Assembly (NCBI RefSeq): GCF_004341245.1
Contig: NZ_SLWY01000011.1
Span: forward strand, 140,341-204,340
Length of the DNA: 64,000 nt
Direction of reading: 5' to 3'
Source: Plasticicumulans lactativorans
GTDB taxonomy: Bacteria > Pseudomonadota > Gammaproteobacteria > Competibacterales > Competibacteraceae
Each line of letters starts with the position of its first letter. Position 1 is the stretch's first letter. The notes beneath the pieces are model-generated. The model was given only the letters and a program-made list of their open reading frames with translations. It was not told the DNA's origin and did no database searches. Made by a program: the position numbers and the translations under genes. Of the stretch, positions 54,978 through 64,000 are shown piece after piece.

Positions 54978-57542
54978 TCAGCCCGCCAGCGCCTTCAGCC
55001 GATACAGCGCCTCGAGCGCCTGGCGCGGCGTGAGCGCATCGGGCTCGATCGCCGCCAGCGCGTCGAGCACGGCGTGGGGGTCGGGGGCCGCGAAGGCGAG
55101 CGCGAGCTGCGGGGCCGGCTCGGGGGGCAGGGCCGGACGCCGCGCCGCGCTGCGTTCCAGCTCGCGCAGGCGCCGCCGCGCGGCCTGCACCACGCGTTTC
55201 GGAATGCCGGCGAGGGCCGCCACCTGCAGGCCGTAGCTGCGATCGGCGGGGCCGTCCTGCAGCGCGTGCAGGAAAACGATGCGCTCGCCGTGCTCGATCG
55301 CGTCGAGGTGGACGTTGGCGATCGTCGGGTGCTCGTCGGGCAGGCGCGTCAGCTCGAAGTAGTGCGTGGCGAACAGCGTGAAGGCGCGCGACTGCGCGGC
55401 CAGGTGCTCGGCACACGCCCAGGCGAGCGCGAGCCCGTCGAAGGTGCTGGTGCCGCGGCCGATCTCGTCCATCAGCACCAGGCTGCGGGCACTCGCGTTG
55501 TGCAGGATGTCGGCCGTCTCGGTCATCTCGACCATGAAGGTCGAGCGCCCCGAGGCCAGGTCGTCGGCCGCGCCGATGCGCGTGAAGATGCGGTCCACCG
55601 GCCCGAGCACCGCGCGCCGCGCCGGCACGAAGCTGCCGATGTAGGCGAGCACGACGATCAGCGCGGTCTGGCGCATGTAGGTGCTCTTGCCGCCCATGTT
55701 GGGCCCGGTGATCACCAGCATGCGGCGGCGCTCGTCCAGGGCGAGGTCGTTCGGCACGAAGGGGGCGTCGATCACCTGCTCCACGACCAGGTGGCGCCCG
55801 CCCTCGATGCTGAGCCCGGGCTCGTCGACGAGCTCCGGCGGGCTCAGCGCGAGGCTCTCGGCGCGTTCGGCGAAGGTCGCCAGCACGTCGAGTTCGGCGA
55901 GCGCGGCGGCGCTCGCCTGCAGGCCCGGCAGGACCCCGATCAGCGCGTCGAGCAGCTCGTCGTACAGCGCCTTCTCGCGCGCCAGCGCGCGTTCGCGCGC
56001 ACTCAGCACCTTGTCCTCGAAGGCCTTCAGCTCCGGCGTGATGTAGCGCTCGGCGCCCTTCAGCGTCTGCCGGCGCACGTAATGCGCGGGCACGGCATCG
56101 GCGGCCGCGCGCGGCAGTTCGATGTAGAAGCCGTGCACGCGGTTGTAGCCGACCTTGACGTTGAGGCCGGTCTGCGCGCGCTCGCGCGCCTCCAGTTCCA
56201 CCAGGAACTGGTCGGCGTGCTCGGCGAGCAGGCGCAGTTCGTCGAGTTCGGCATCGAAGCCCGTGGCGATCACCCCGCCGTCGCGCAGCAGCAGCGGGGG
56301 TGACTCGACCACCGCGCGCGCGAGCAGCTCGAACGTGTCCGGGTGCGTCCCGGCCAGGTCGAGCAAGTCGGCCAGGCGCGGGCTGTCGACACCGCCCAGC
56401 ACCGGGGCGAGCGACGGCAGGCGCGCCAGCGCGCCGCGCAGGCCGGCGAGGTCGCGCGGCCGCGCCGAGCGCAGCGCCACCCGCGCCAGGATGCGCTCGA
56501 CGTCGGGGACACCGCGCAGGAGCTCGCGCAGGGGCTCGGCGGCCTGCGCGGCGAGCAGTTCGCCGACGGCATGGCGCCGGCGCGCCAGCACCTCGCGATC
56601 GCGCAGCGGACGGTTGAGCCAGCGGCGCAGCAGGCGGCTGCCCATGGCCGTCACCGCGCGGTCCATCACCCCCAGCAGCGTATGCGCCGGGCGTCCGGAC
56701 AGGCTCGCGTCGAGTTCGAGGTTGCGCCGGCTCGCGGCGTCGATGATCACCGCATCCTCACGACGCTCGACGACGAGCGCGCTCAGGTGCGGCAGCGCGG
56801 TCTTCTGGGTGTCCTTCACGTACTGCAGCAGGCAGCCGGCGGCCCCCAGCGCGACCGGCACGGCGTCGGCGCCGAAGCCGGCGAGGCCCAGCGTGCCGAA
56901 CTGCGCGTTGAGCGCCCGCGTGGCGGCGTCGACCTCGAAGTGCCAGGGCGCCTGCCGCCGCAGCCCGGGGTGCGTCGCCAGCGCGCGCGGCACGGCGGCG
57001 TCCTCGGCCAGCAGCACCTCGGCCGGACGCAGGCGCTCCAGCTCGCCGACCAGGGCGTCCTCGCCGTCGAGCTGCATCAGCACGATGCGTCCGCCGGGCA
57101 GGTCGAGGGCCGCCACGCCGTGCGCGTCACCGATGCGGTGCACGGCCAGCAGCAGGTTGTCGCGACGCTCCTCGAGCAGGGCCTCGTCGGTCAGCGTGCC
57201 CGGCGTGACGATGCGCACGACCTTGCGCTCGACCGGCCCCTTGCTCGTCGCCGGATCGCCGATCTGCTCGCAGATCGCCACGCTCTGCCCGAGGCGCACG
57301 AGCTTGGCCAGGTAGCTCTCGACGGCGTGATAGGGCACCCCGGCCATCGGGATCGGCGTGCCCGCCGAGGCGCCGCGCGCGGTCAGCGTGATGTCGAGCA
57401 GCTGCGCGGCGCGCTTGGCGTCGTCGAAGAACAGTTCGTAGAAGTCGCCCATGCGGTAGAACAGCAGCACGTCCGGGTGCTCGGCCTTCATGCGCAGGTA
57501 CTGCTGCATCATCGGCGTGTGGGCGGAGAGATCGGCGCTCAT
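54978..57542 (-). CDS. mutS: DNA mismatch repair protein MutS
   Basis: 854 residues, matching E. coli MutS (853). Mismatch-reading FYELF at about 35 ([17 protein letters not shown]), connector and lever domains, then the ATPase with [19 protein letters not shown] (Walker A), [20 protein letters not shown] and the conserved [13 protein letters not shown] 57542 begins the family N-terminus; the open frame continues upstream without homology. Confidence 0.97.
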   Translation of the reverse strand: MSADLSAHTPMMQQYLRMKAEHPDVLLFYRMGDFYELFFDDAKRAAQLLDITLTARGASAGTPIPMAGVPYHAVESYLAKLVRLGQSVAICEQIGDPATSKGPVERKVVRIVTPGTLTDEALLEERRDNLLLAVHRIGDAHGVAALDLPGGRIVLMQLDGEDALVGELERLRPAEVLLAEDAAVPRALATHPGLRRQAPWHFEVDAATRALNAQFGTLGLAGFGADAVPVALGAAGCLLQYVKDTQKTALPHLSALVVERREDAVIIDAASRRNLELDASLSGRPAHTLLGVMDRAVTAMGSRLLRRWLNRPLRDREVLARRRHAVGELLAAQAAEPLRELLRGVPDVERILARVALRSARPRDLAGLRGALARLPSLAPVLGGVDSPRLADLLDLAGTHPDTFELLARAVVESPPLLLRDGGVIATGFDAELDELRLLAEHADQFLVELEARERAQTGLNVKVGYNRVHGFYIELPRAAADAVPAHYVRRQTLKGAERYITPELKAFEDKVLSARERALAREKALYDELLDALIGVLPGLQASAAALAELDVLATFAERAESLALSPPELVDEPGLSIEGGRHLVVEQVIDAPFVPNDLALDERRRMLVITGPNMGGKSTYMRQTALIVVLAYIGSFVPARRAVLGPVDRIFTRIGAADDLASGRSTFMVEMTETADILHNASARSLVLMDEIGRGTSTFDGLALAWACAEHLAAQSRAFTLFATHYFELTRLPDEHPTIANVHLDAIEHGERIVFLHALQDGPADRSYGLQVAALAGIPKRVVQAARRRLRELERSAARRPALPPEPAPQLALAFAAPDPHAVLDALAAIEPDALTPRQALEALYRLKALAG

Positions 57543-57664
57543 CGGGTGTGCGGGGGGACCGGGAAACGGGCGCACAGCATACCGTGGGCGGGCGCGAACG
57601 CCGCGCCCACATGCCCCTCCCGCCCCCTGGCGCCGCGTGCCCTGCAGCCGGGGCGATGCTCCGG

Positions 57665-58090
57665 CTAGTCGATGGCGACCGTGTCGAGCCAGGAACGGAT
57701 CGCCCACAGCGCCTCCTGGCTCAGCGGGCCTTCGGGTTTCGCGAACTTCGGCATGTACACCGCGCCGTTGCGCACGGCGCCGTTGCGTACGCGTTCGGAG
57801 AACCATTCGTCGCCGGCCTCGCCGCGCTCGAGCTTGCGCAGGTCGGGCGCGATGCCGCCCGACACCGCCCCCAGCCCGTGGCAGCGCGCGCAGTTCTGCG
57901 CGAAGGCCGATTCACCGATGCGGATCGCCACCGTGTTGCCGCGGTAGGGGTTGGCCGGACGCCAGTCGTCGCCGAGCGCTTCGAGGCCGGTGGTATCGAC
58001 CGCCTGGGGGGCGACGTCGCCGTGTGCATGTACCGCGGCGCTGGCCAGGGTGCCGAGCACGAGGGCGATGGACGAGCGGATGATGTTCAT
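57665..58090 (-). CDS. pedF: Cytochrome c-550 PedF
   Basis: 141-residue periplasmic c-type cytochrome with a signal peptide ([19 protein letters not shown]). Heme motif CARCH (C67, C70, H71) and a methionine ligand in [29 protein letters not shown] is characteristic of PedF, the electron acceptor of PQQ-dependent alcohol dehydrogenases. A GG-N10-GC sigma-54 promoter lies about 37 bases before the ATG. Linked to the sigma-54 activator and pqq genes to the right. Confidence 0.92.
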   Translation of the reverse strand: MNIIRSSIALVLGTLASAAVHAHGDVAPQAVDTTGLEALGDDWRPANPYRGNTVAIRIGESAFAQNCARCHGLGAVSGGIAPDLRKLERGEAGDEWFSERVRNGAVRNGAVYMPKFAKPEGPLSQEALWAIRSWLDTVAID

Positions 58091-58126
58091 GTGTTGCCTC
58101 TCCTGACGGTGGATAGCAGCCTTTTT

Positions 58127-58142
58127 AGCAAAGAACAGGCCA
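58127..58142 (-). promoter_or_regulatory. Sigma-54 promoter of pedF
   Basis: On the minus strand TGGCCTGTTCTTTGCT has the invariant GG and GC exactly ten bases apart and the -12 TTGCT block. Transcription would start near 58117, 27 bases upstream of the pedF ATG. Confidence 0.72.
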
Positions 58143-58257
58143 CAATCATCAAATCATTATTTTTTATGTATTTTTCATGATTGTTCGCAACGCTGGGCGA
58201 GCCTGTACCATGATGCGAACGGTCGCGCCCGGGTGGCGGTGTGACAGGAATCGCACA
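58142..58257. promoter_or_regulatory. Upstream region of pedF with AT-rich repeat and candidate activator site
   Basis: ACAATCAT (58142-58149) and ATGATTGT (58177-58184) flank an AT-rich spacer that could bend DNA between activator and promoter. TGTGACAGGAATCGCACA (58240-58257) is an imperfect inverted repeat about 130 bases upstream of the predicted pedF start, a normal place for an enhancer-binding protein site. It shares TCGCACA with the repeat upstream of pqqA. No gene lies in 58091-58435. Confidence 0.45.
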
Positions 58258-58435
58258 GCCCGTTGCAGGGTTGTGCCACCGACCGCGGCGATCGCAGCGG
58301 GTAAAGCGTTTCACCCGGCTGGGCGAGCCATTACACTCGATGAAGCGCGAACTGCGAATTTGCGCGGTTTTCGACATACATACATAGAGCGGGCGGGCCA
58401 AGGTCACGCGCCGCATGCGGGGACGAGGAGGAAAC

Positions 58436-60445
<2,010 letters not shown>

Positions 60446-60575
60446 CGGGCAGCTCGTCCCGGCGATGCCTGACCGGGCACCGACGTGTCCGGTCGCCCCC
60501 GCTGCCGGCCGGCAGGTGTTCGTCCCGCGCGGCGGCCGTCACCTTCTCCCTGTCGCATGACGTGACACTCTGTCC

Positions 60576-60609
60576 CGCTTCGCACACGCCGTACAGCGCG
60601 TGCGAAGCG
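60576..60609. promoter_or_regulatory. Inverted repeat upstream of pqqA: activator site or regulator terminator
   Basis: CGCTTCGCACACGC and GCGCGTGCGAAGCG, 14-base arms with one mismatch, are separated by six bases. The centre lies about 109 bases upstream of the predicted sigma-54 start of pqqA, the usual enhancer distance. It is also 131 bases after the regulator stop, so a terminator role is possible though no T-tract follows. Confidence 0.5.
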
Positions 60610-60674
60610 CTGGCTTCAAAATCAAGCCATTGAAACAAAGGCATTAATCATCCAGCCAGCGATACCCTGTTGAT

Positions 60675-60690
60675 TGGCATGCCCGCTGCT
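60675..60690 (+). promoter_or_regulatory. Sigma-54 promoter of pqqABCDE
   Basis: TGGCATGCCCGCTGCT matches the -24/-12 consensus (TGGCAYR-N4-TTGCW) with GG and GC ten bases apart. Start expected near 60701, 55 bases before pqqA. A short AT-richer stretch lies just upstream. Confidence 0.75.
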
Positions 60691-60755
60691 ATGGTTCGGA
60701 TACGGCCCGCAGGCCGGAACACCGATGCCCTATCCACCCACCGGAGGACGACACC

Positions 60756-60830
60756 ATGCAGTGGACCACACCCGCTTTCACCGAACTGCGCTTCGGCTTC
60801 GAAGTGACGATGTACATCGCCAATCGCTGA
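60756..60830 (+). CDS. pqqA: PQQ precursor peptide PqqA, 24 aa
   Basis: The ribosomal substrate from which pyrroloquinoline quinone is built. Glu16 and Tyr20 of the conserved EVTMY are the residues cross-linked by Pqq[13 protein letters not shown] is the near-invariant C-terminal part. GGAGG lies eight bases before the ATG. The high-expression demand of a precursor peptide agrees with its position right after the promoter. Confidence 0.97.
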   Translation: MQWTTPAFTELRFGFEVTMYIANR

Positions 60831-60914
60831 ACTCCTCGCCCCAAAGGCGACCTCCTTCCGGCCCGCCCCGCGCGGGCCGGCCTCTTGCCCGGACACTGGC
60901 GCGGCAGGGCTGGC

Positions 60915-61823
60915 ATGTACGTACACGTTCTCGGTTCGGCCGCCGGTGGCGGCTTTCCGCAATGGAACTGCAACTGCCCCAACTGCGCCGGGCTGCGCGC
61001 AGGCAGGCTCGCGGCGCGCGCACGCACGCAGTCCTCGATCGTGCTCAGCGCCGACGGGGAAAACTGGGTGCTGTTCAACGCCTCCCCCGACATCCGGGCG
61101 CAGCTCGCGGCCTTCCCGCCGCTGCAGCCGAACCGCGCCATCCGCGACACCGGCATCTGTGCCGTGGTGCTGATCGACAGCCAGATCGACCACGCCACCG
61201 GCCTGCTGATGCTGCGCGAGGGGACACGCCTGCCGGTGTACGCCACCGCCCCGGTGCACGCCGACCTGAGCAGCGGCCTGCCGGTCCTGACGGTGCTCGA
61301 ACACTACTGCGGCACCGCATGGCACCCGCTGCCGATCGACGGCGGCCGCTTCACCGTTCCCGGTGCCGAGGGGCTCGTGTTCCGCAGCATCGCCCTCGCC
61401 AGCAAGGCGCCGCCCTACTCGCCGCACCGGCACGATCCCCACCCCGGCGACAACATCGGCGTGCTGGTCGAGGACACCCGCAGCGGCGGGCGCCTGTTCT
61501 ACGCACCGGGACTCGCGGCGATCGAACCGCACCTGCAGCCGTACCTGGAAACCGCCGACTGCCTGCTGGTCGACGGCACCTTCTGGAGCGATGACGAGAT
61601 GATCCGGCTCGGGATCGCGCCCAAGCGCGCCCGCGAGATGGGGCACCTGCCGCAGTCCGGGCCCGACGGCATGATCGCCGCGCTCGCCCGCTACCGCGCC
61701 CGCAAAGTGCTGATCCACATCAACAACACCAACCCGATCCTGGTCGAGGACGGCCCCGAACGGGCGCAGTTGCGCGCCGCCGGGATCGAGGTCGCCCACG
61801 ACGGCATGGACATCACGCTATGA
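60915..61823 (+). CDS. pqqB: PQQ biosynthesis protein PqqB
   Basis: 302-residue metallo-beta-lactamase-fold hydroxylase acting on the PQQ precursor. [20 protein letters not shown] at the N-terminus and the CNCPNC zinc segment are diagnostic; [16 protein letters not shown] holds metal-site residues. ATG 60915 fits the family; the stop overlaps pqqC (ATGA). Confidence 0.96.
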   Translation: MYVHVLGSAAGGGFPQWNCNCPNCAGLRAGRLAARARTQSSIVLSADGENWVLFNASPDIRAQLAAFPPLQPNRAIRDTGICAVVLIDSQIDHATGLLMLREGTRLPVYATAPVHADLSSGLPVLTVLEHYCGTAWHPLPIDGGRFTVPGAEGLVFRSIALASKAPPYSPHRHDPHPGDNIGVLVEDTRSGGRLFYAPGLAAIEPHLQPYLETADCLLVDGTFWSDDEMIRLGIAPKRAREMGHLPQSGPDGMIAALARYRARKVLIHINNTNPILVEDGPERAQLRAAGIEVAHDGMDITL

Positions 61824-62551
61824 CTGAACCGGCCTGGTCCCCCGAGGAGTTCGAGGCGCGCCTGCGCGGTCTCGGCAGCCTCTACCACATCCACCACCCC
61901 TACCACGTGCGCATGCACGAAGGGACGCTGAGCCGCGAACAGATCCAGGGCTGGGTGGCGAACCGCTACTACTACCAGATCAGCATCCCGCGCAAGGATG
62001 CCGCGCTGCTCGCCAACTGCCCCGACCGCGACACGCGCCGCCGCTGGCTGCAGCGCATCGTCGACCACGACGGCAACGCCGACCAGGAAGGCGGCATCGA
62101 AGCCTGGACCCGGCTCGGCATCGCCTGCGGCCTCGACCGCAGCACCCTCGAATCGCAGCGCATGGTGCTGCCGGGGGTGCGCTTCGCGGTCGACGCCTAC
62201 GTCAACTTCGTGCGCACCGCGCCGTGGCAGGACGCCGTGTGCTCCTCGCTGACCGAACTGTTCGCGCCGACCATCCATCGCCAGCGCCTCGCCGGATGGC
62301 CCGATCGCTACCCGTGGATCGAGGCCGACGGCCTGCAGTACTTCCGCAACCGGCTGACGGAAGCCCACCGCGACGTCCAGCACGGCCTGGCGGTCACGCT
62401 CGCGCATTTCCGCAGCCGCGCCGAGCAGCAGCGCGCGCTCGCGATCGTGCGCTTCAAGCTCGAAGTGCTGTGGTGCATGTGCGATGCGATGTGGACGGCC
62501 TACATCGACGGCTGCCCACCGTTCCACGGCTGCACGGAGCCAGCGCCATGA
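61820..62551 (+). CDS. pqqC: Pyrroloquinoline-quinone synthase PqqC
   Basis: 243-residue cofactorless oxidase performing the final ring closure and oxidation. [20 protein letters not shown] and [18 protein letters not shown] carry the active-site His, Tyr and Arg/Lys residues. Overlaps pqqB and pqqD by ATGA junctions. Confidence 0.97.
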   Translation: MTEPAWSPEEFEARLRGLGSLYHIHHPYHVRMHEGTLSREQIQGWVANRYYYQISIPRKDAALLANCPDRDTRRRWLQRIVDHDGNADQEGGIEAWTRLGIACGLDRSTLESQRMVLPGVRFAVDAYVNFVRTAPWQDAVCSSLTELFAPTIHRQRLAGWPDRYPWIEADGLQYFRNRLTEAHRDVQHGLAVTLAHFRSRAEQQRALAIVRFKLEVLWCMCDAMWTAYIDGCPPFHGCTEPAP

Positions 62552-62808
62552 GCGGCACGGTCCGCCTCGCCCCCGGCTACCGCTTCCAGTGGGAACCCGC
62601 GCAGGACTGCCATGTGCTGCTCTACCCCGAGGGCATGGTCAAGCTCAATGCCCCGGCCGCCGCCATCCTCGAACACTGCGACGGCAGTCGCGACGCCGCA
62701 GGCATCCTCGCCGCGCTGCAGGCACGGTTCCCGGGTGTCGAACTCGCCGACGATGTCCACCGCTTCCTGGAGGTTGCCCATGAGCGTGGCTGGCTGCGCA
62801 CCGTCTAG
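62548..62808 (+). CDS. pqqD: PQQ biosynthesis peptide chaperone PqqD
   Basis: 86 residues; the RiPP recognition element that presents PqqA to Pqq[21 protein letters not shown] and [20 protein letters not shown] match PqqD. It overlaps pqqC by four bases and pqqE by 29 bases. Confidence 0.95.
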   Translation: MSGTVRLAPGYRFQWEPAQDCHVLLYPEGMVKLNAPAAAILEHCDGSRDAAGILAALQARFPGVELADDVHRFLEVAHERGWLRTV

Positions 62809-63898
62809 ACCGCTCTGGCTGCTCGCCGAGCTCACCTATGCCTGCCCGCTGCAGTGCCCGTACTGCTCGAACCCGCTCGACTACGGGCAGATCAAGGACG
62901 AACTCGATACCGCCACCTGGCTGCGCGTGCTGCGCGAGGCGCGTGCACTCGGGGCGGCCCAGCTCGGCCTGTCGGGAGGCGAGCCGGCCACCCGTCCCGA
63001 TCTCGAAGTGCTGGTGGCCGAGGCCCGTCGCCTCGGCTACTACAGCAACCTGATCACCTCGGGCATCGGCCTCGACGCCGAACGCATCGGGCGCCTGCGC
63101 GCGGCCGGGCTCGATCACATCCAGGTGAGCTTCCAGGCCAGCGGGGCCGAACTGAACGACCACCTCGCCGGCACCCGCGCGTTCCAGCACAAGCTCGACA
63201 TCGCCCGCGCCGTCAAGGCCGCCGGCTACCCGATGGTGCTGTGCTTCGTCCTGCACCGCGACAACATCGACGACATGGACGCGGTGCTCGCGCTCGCCGC
63301 CGAACTGCAGGCCGATTACGTCGAACTCGCCACCGCGCAGTATTACGGCTGGGCCTGGGTGAACCGCGACCGTCTGATGCCGAGCCGCGAGCAACTGGCC
63401 CGCGGCGAGGCCGTCGCCCACGCCTGGCAGGCACGCCTGCAGGGGCGCATGAAGATCTACTACGTCGTCCCCGACTATTACGAAACGCGACCCAAGGCCT
63501 GCATGAACGGCTGGGGCAGCATCTTCCTGACCATCGCCCCGGATGGCACCGCCCTGCCCTGCCACTCGGCGCGCAGCCTGCCGGGGCTCTCCTTCCCCAA
63601 CGTGCGCGAGCACGGCATCGACTGGATCTGGAACGAATCGCCGGGCTTCAACCGCTTTCGCGGCTTCGAGTGGATGCGCGAGCCGTGCCGCTCCTGCGAC
63701 GAGAAGGAGCGGGATTTCGGCGGCTGTCGCTGCCAGGCCTACCTGCTCACCGGCGATGCGAGCCAGGCCGATCCCGTCTGCGACAAGTCGCCGCATCACG
63801 GGCGGGTGCTCGCCGCCATCGAAGCGGCCGCTTCGACGCCATCCGAGAAGCCACTGATCTTCCGCAACCCCAGGAACGCCCGCACGCTGTCCGGCTGA
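62780..63898 (+). CDS. pqqE: PqqA peptide cyclase PqqE (radical SAM)
   Basis: 372 residues. Radical-SAM cluster cysteines C22, C26, C29 ([12 protein letters not shown]) and the SPASM auxiliary-cluster cysteines near the C-terminus ([19 protein letters not shown]). It forms the Glu-Tyr carbon-carbon bond of PqqA. GGAGG precedes ATG 62780, inside pqqD. It ends the visible operon; no pqqF-type protease follows before the window ends. Confidence 0.96.
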   Translation: MSVAGCAPSRPLWLLAELTYACPLQCPYCSNPLDYGQIKDELDTATWLRVLREARALGAAQLGLSGGEPATRPDLEVLVAEARRLGYYSNLITSGIGLDAERIGRLRAAGLDHIQVSFQASGAELNDHLAGTRAFQHKLDIARAVKAAGYPMVLCFVLHRDNIDDMDAVLALAAELQADYVELATAQYYGWAWVNRDRLMPSREQLARGEAVAHAWQARLQGRMKIYYVVPDYYETRPKACMNGWGSIFLTIAPDGTALPCHSARSLPGLSFPNVREHGIDWIWNESPGFNRFRGFEWMREPCRSCDEKERDFGGCRCQAYLLTGDASQADPVCDKSPHHGRVLAAIEAAASTPSEKPLIFRNPRNARTLSG

Positions 63899-63946
63899 GG
63901 AAGCGGCGGGGGCGAGGCGGCGGGGGGTTGCGGGTGCCCTGAAAAG

Positions 63947-63983
63947 CCGAACGCCCTGGCCGGGTGAGGGCGAGGGCGTTCGG
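63947..63983. terminator. Hairpin downstream of pqqE
   Basis: CCGAACGCCC (63947-63956) pairs with GGGCGTTCGG (63974-63983). On the minus strand it is followed by CTTTTC, so it may mainly end a convergent gene entering from the right; on the plus strand there is no T-tract. Confidence 0.55.
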
Positions 63984-64000
63984 GGCAATGGGTGCCTGGC

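Overview
The window is high-GC DNA with the gene set of a Betaproteobacterium, most likely Rhodocyclales/Zoogloeaceae (Azoarcus/Thauera-like). This is an inference from content: a phasin with a PhaR-type operator, a PQQ cluster beside cytochrome PedF and a sigma-54 activator, an XrtA/PEP-CTERM-type PrsT protein, a DUF3305/DUF3306/ferredoxin formate dehydrogenase operon, and 4-hydroxybenzoate catabolism. No rRNA, tRNA or CRISPR array was recognised.

Layout. 1-2.8 kb: the start of a PAS-GGDEF gene running off the left edge, an ArsC/Spx-type reductase and a succinylglutamate desuccinylase/aspartoacylase-type peptidase. 2.8-8.8 kb: a three-gene minus-strand cassette of two DUF4157 (eCIS-core) proteins, each with a second HExxH motif, around an unknown 202-aa protein. 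Its upstream side ends in a short gene remnant, an IS3-type OrfA fragment and a redox membrane gene broken by one amber codon (8.8-10.6 kb). 10.9-12.8 kb: amylosucrase. 12.9-16.8 kb: 4-hydroxybenzoate uptake (MFS), PobA and a divergent AraC-type regulator. 16.8-18.5 kb: a DUF1028 protein, an AT-rich patch and an unknown membrane protein. 18.7-28.0 kb: a nine-gene formate dehydrogenase operon with divergent fdhD. 28.2-32.6 kb: alanine dehydrogenase, phasin, a TPMT-type methyltransferase and small conserved proteins. 32.8-37.0 kb: an RND efflux adaptor and pump. 37.2-40.3 kb: msrP, a small protein, uppP and an M15 peptidase. 40.5-41.8 kb: lexA-imuA without imuB or dnaE2. 41.9-46.7 kb: a GGDEF-EAL protein overlapping a sulfite-oxidase-fold protein without a Moco cysteine, then moeA and mobB. 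46.9-57.5 kb: a DUF6231-like gene, grxD, an N-acetylglutaminylglutamine-type amidotransferase, sodB, prsT, a thermonuclease-fold gene, a membrane protein and mutS. 57.7-63.9 kb: pedF, a sigma-54 activator and pqqABCDE.

How it fits together. The right end looks like one regulon for PQQ-dependent alcohol oxidation: GG-N10-GC sigma-54 promoters lie before both pedF and pqqA, and the only bacterial enhancer-binding protein of the window lies between them. The dehydrogenase itself is not in the window. The formate dehydrogenase block carries catalytic, electron-transfer, maturation and sulfuration functions. MoeA/MobB and MsrP add molybdenum-cofactor biology elsewhere. The lexA promoter reads as leaderless with an SOS-like box over its -10 element. 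The least understood parts are the DUF4157 cassette with its damaged upstream border and the cofactor-less Moco-fold/c-di-GMP gene pair.
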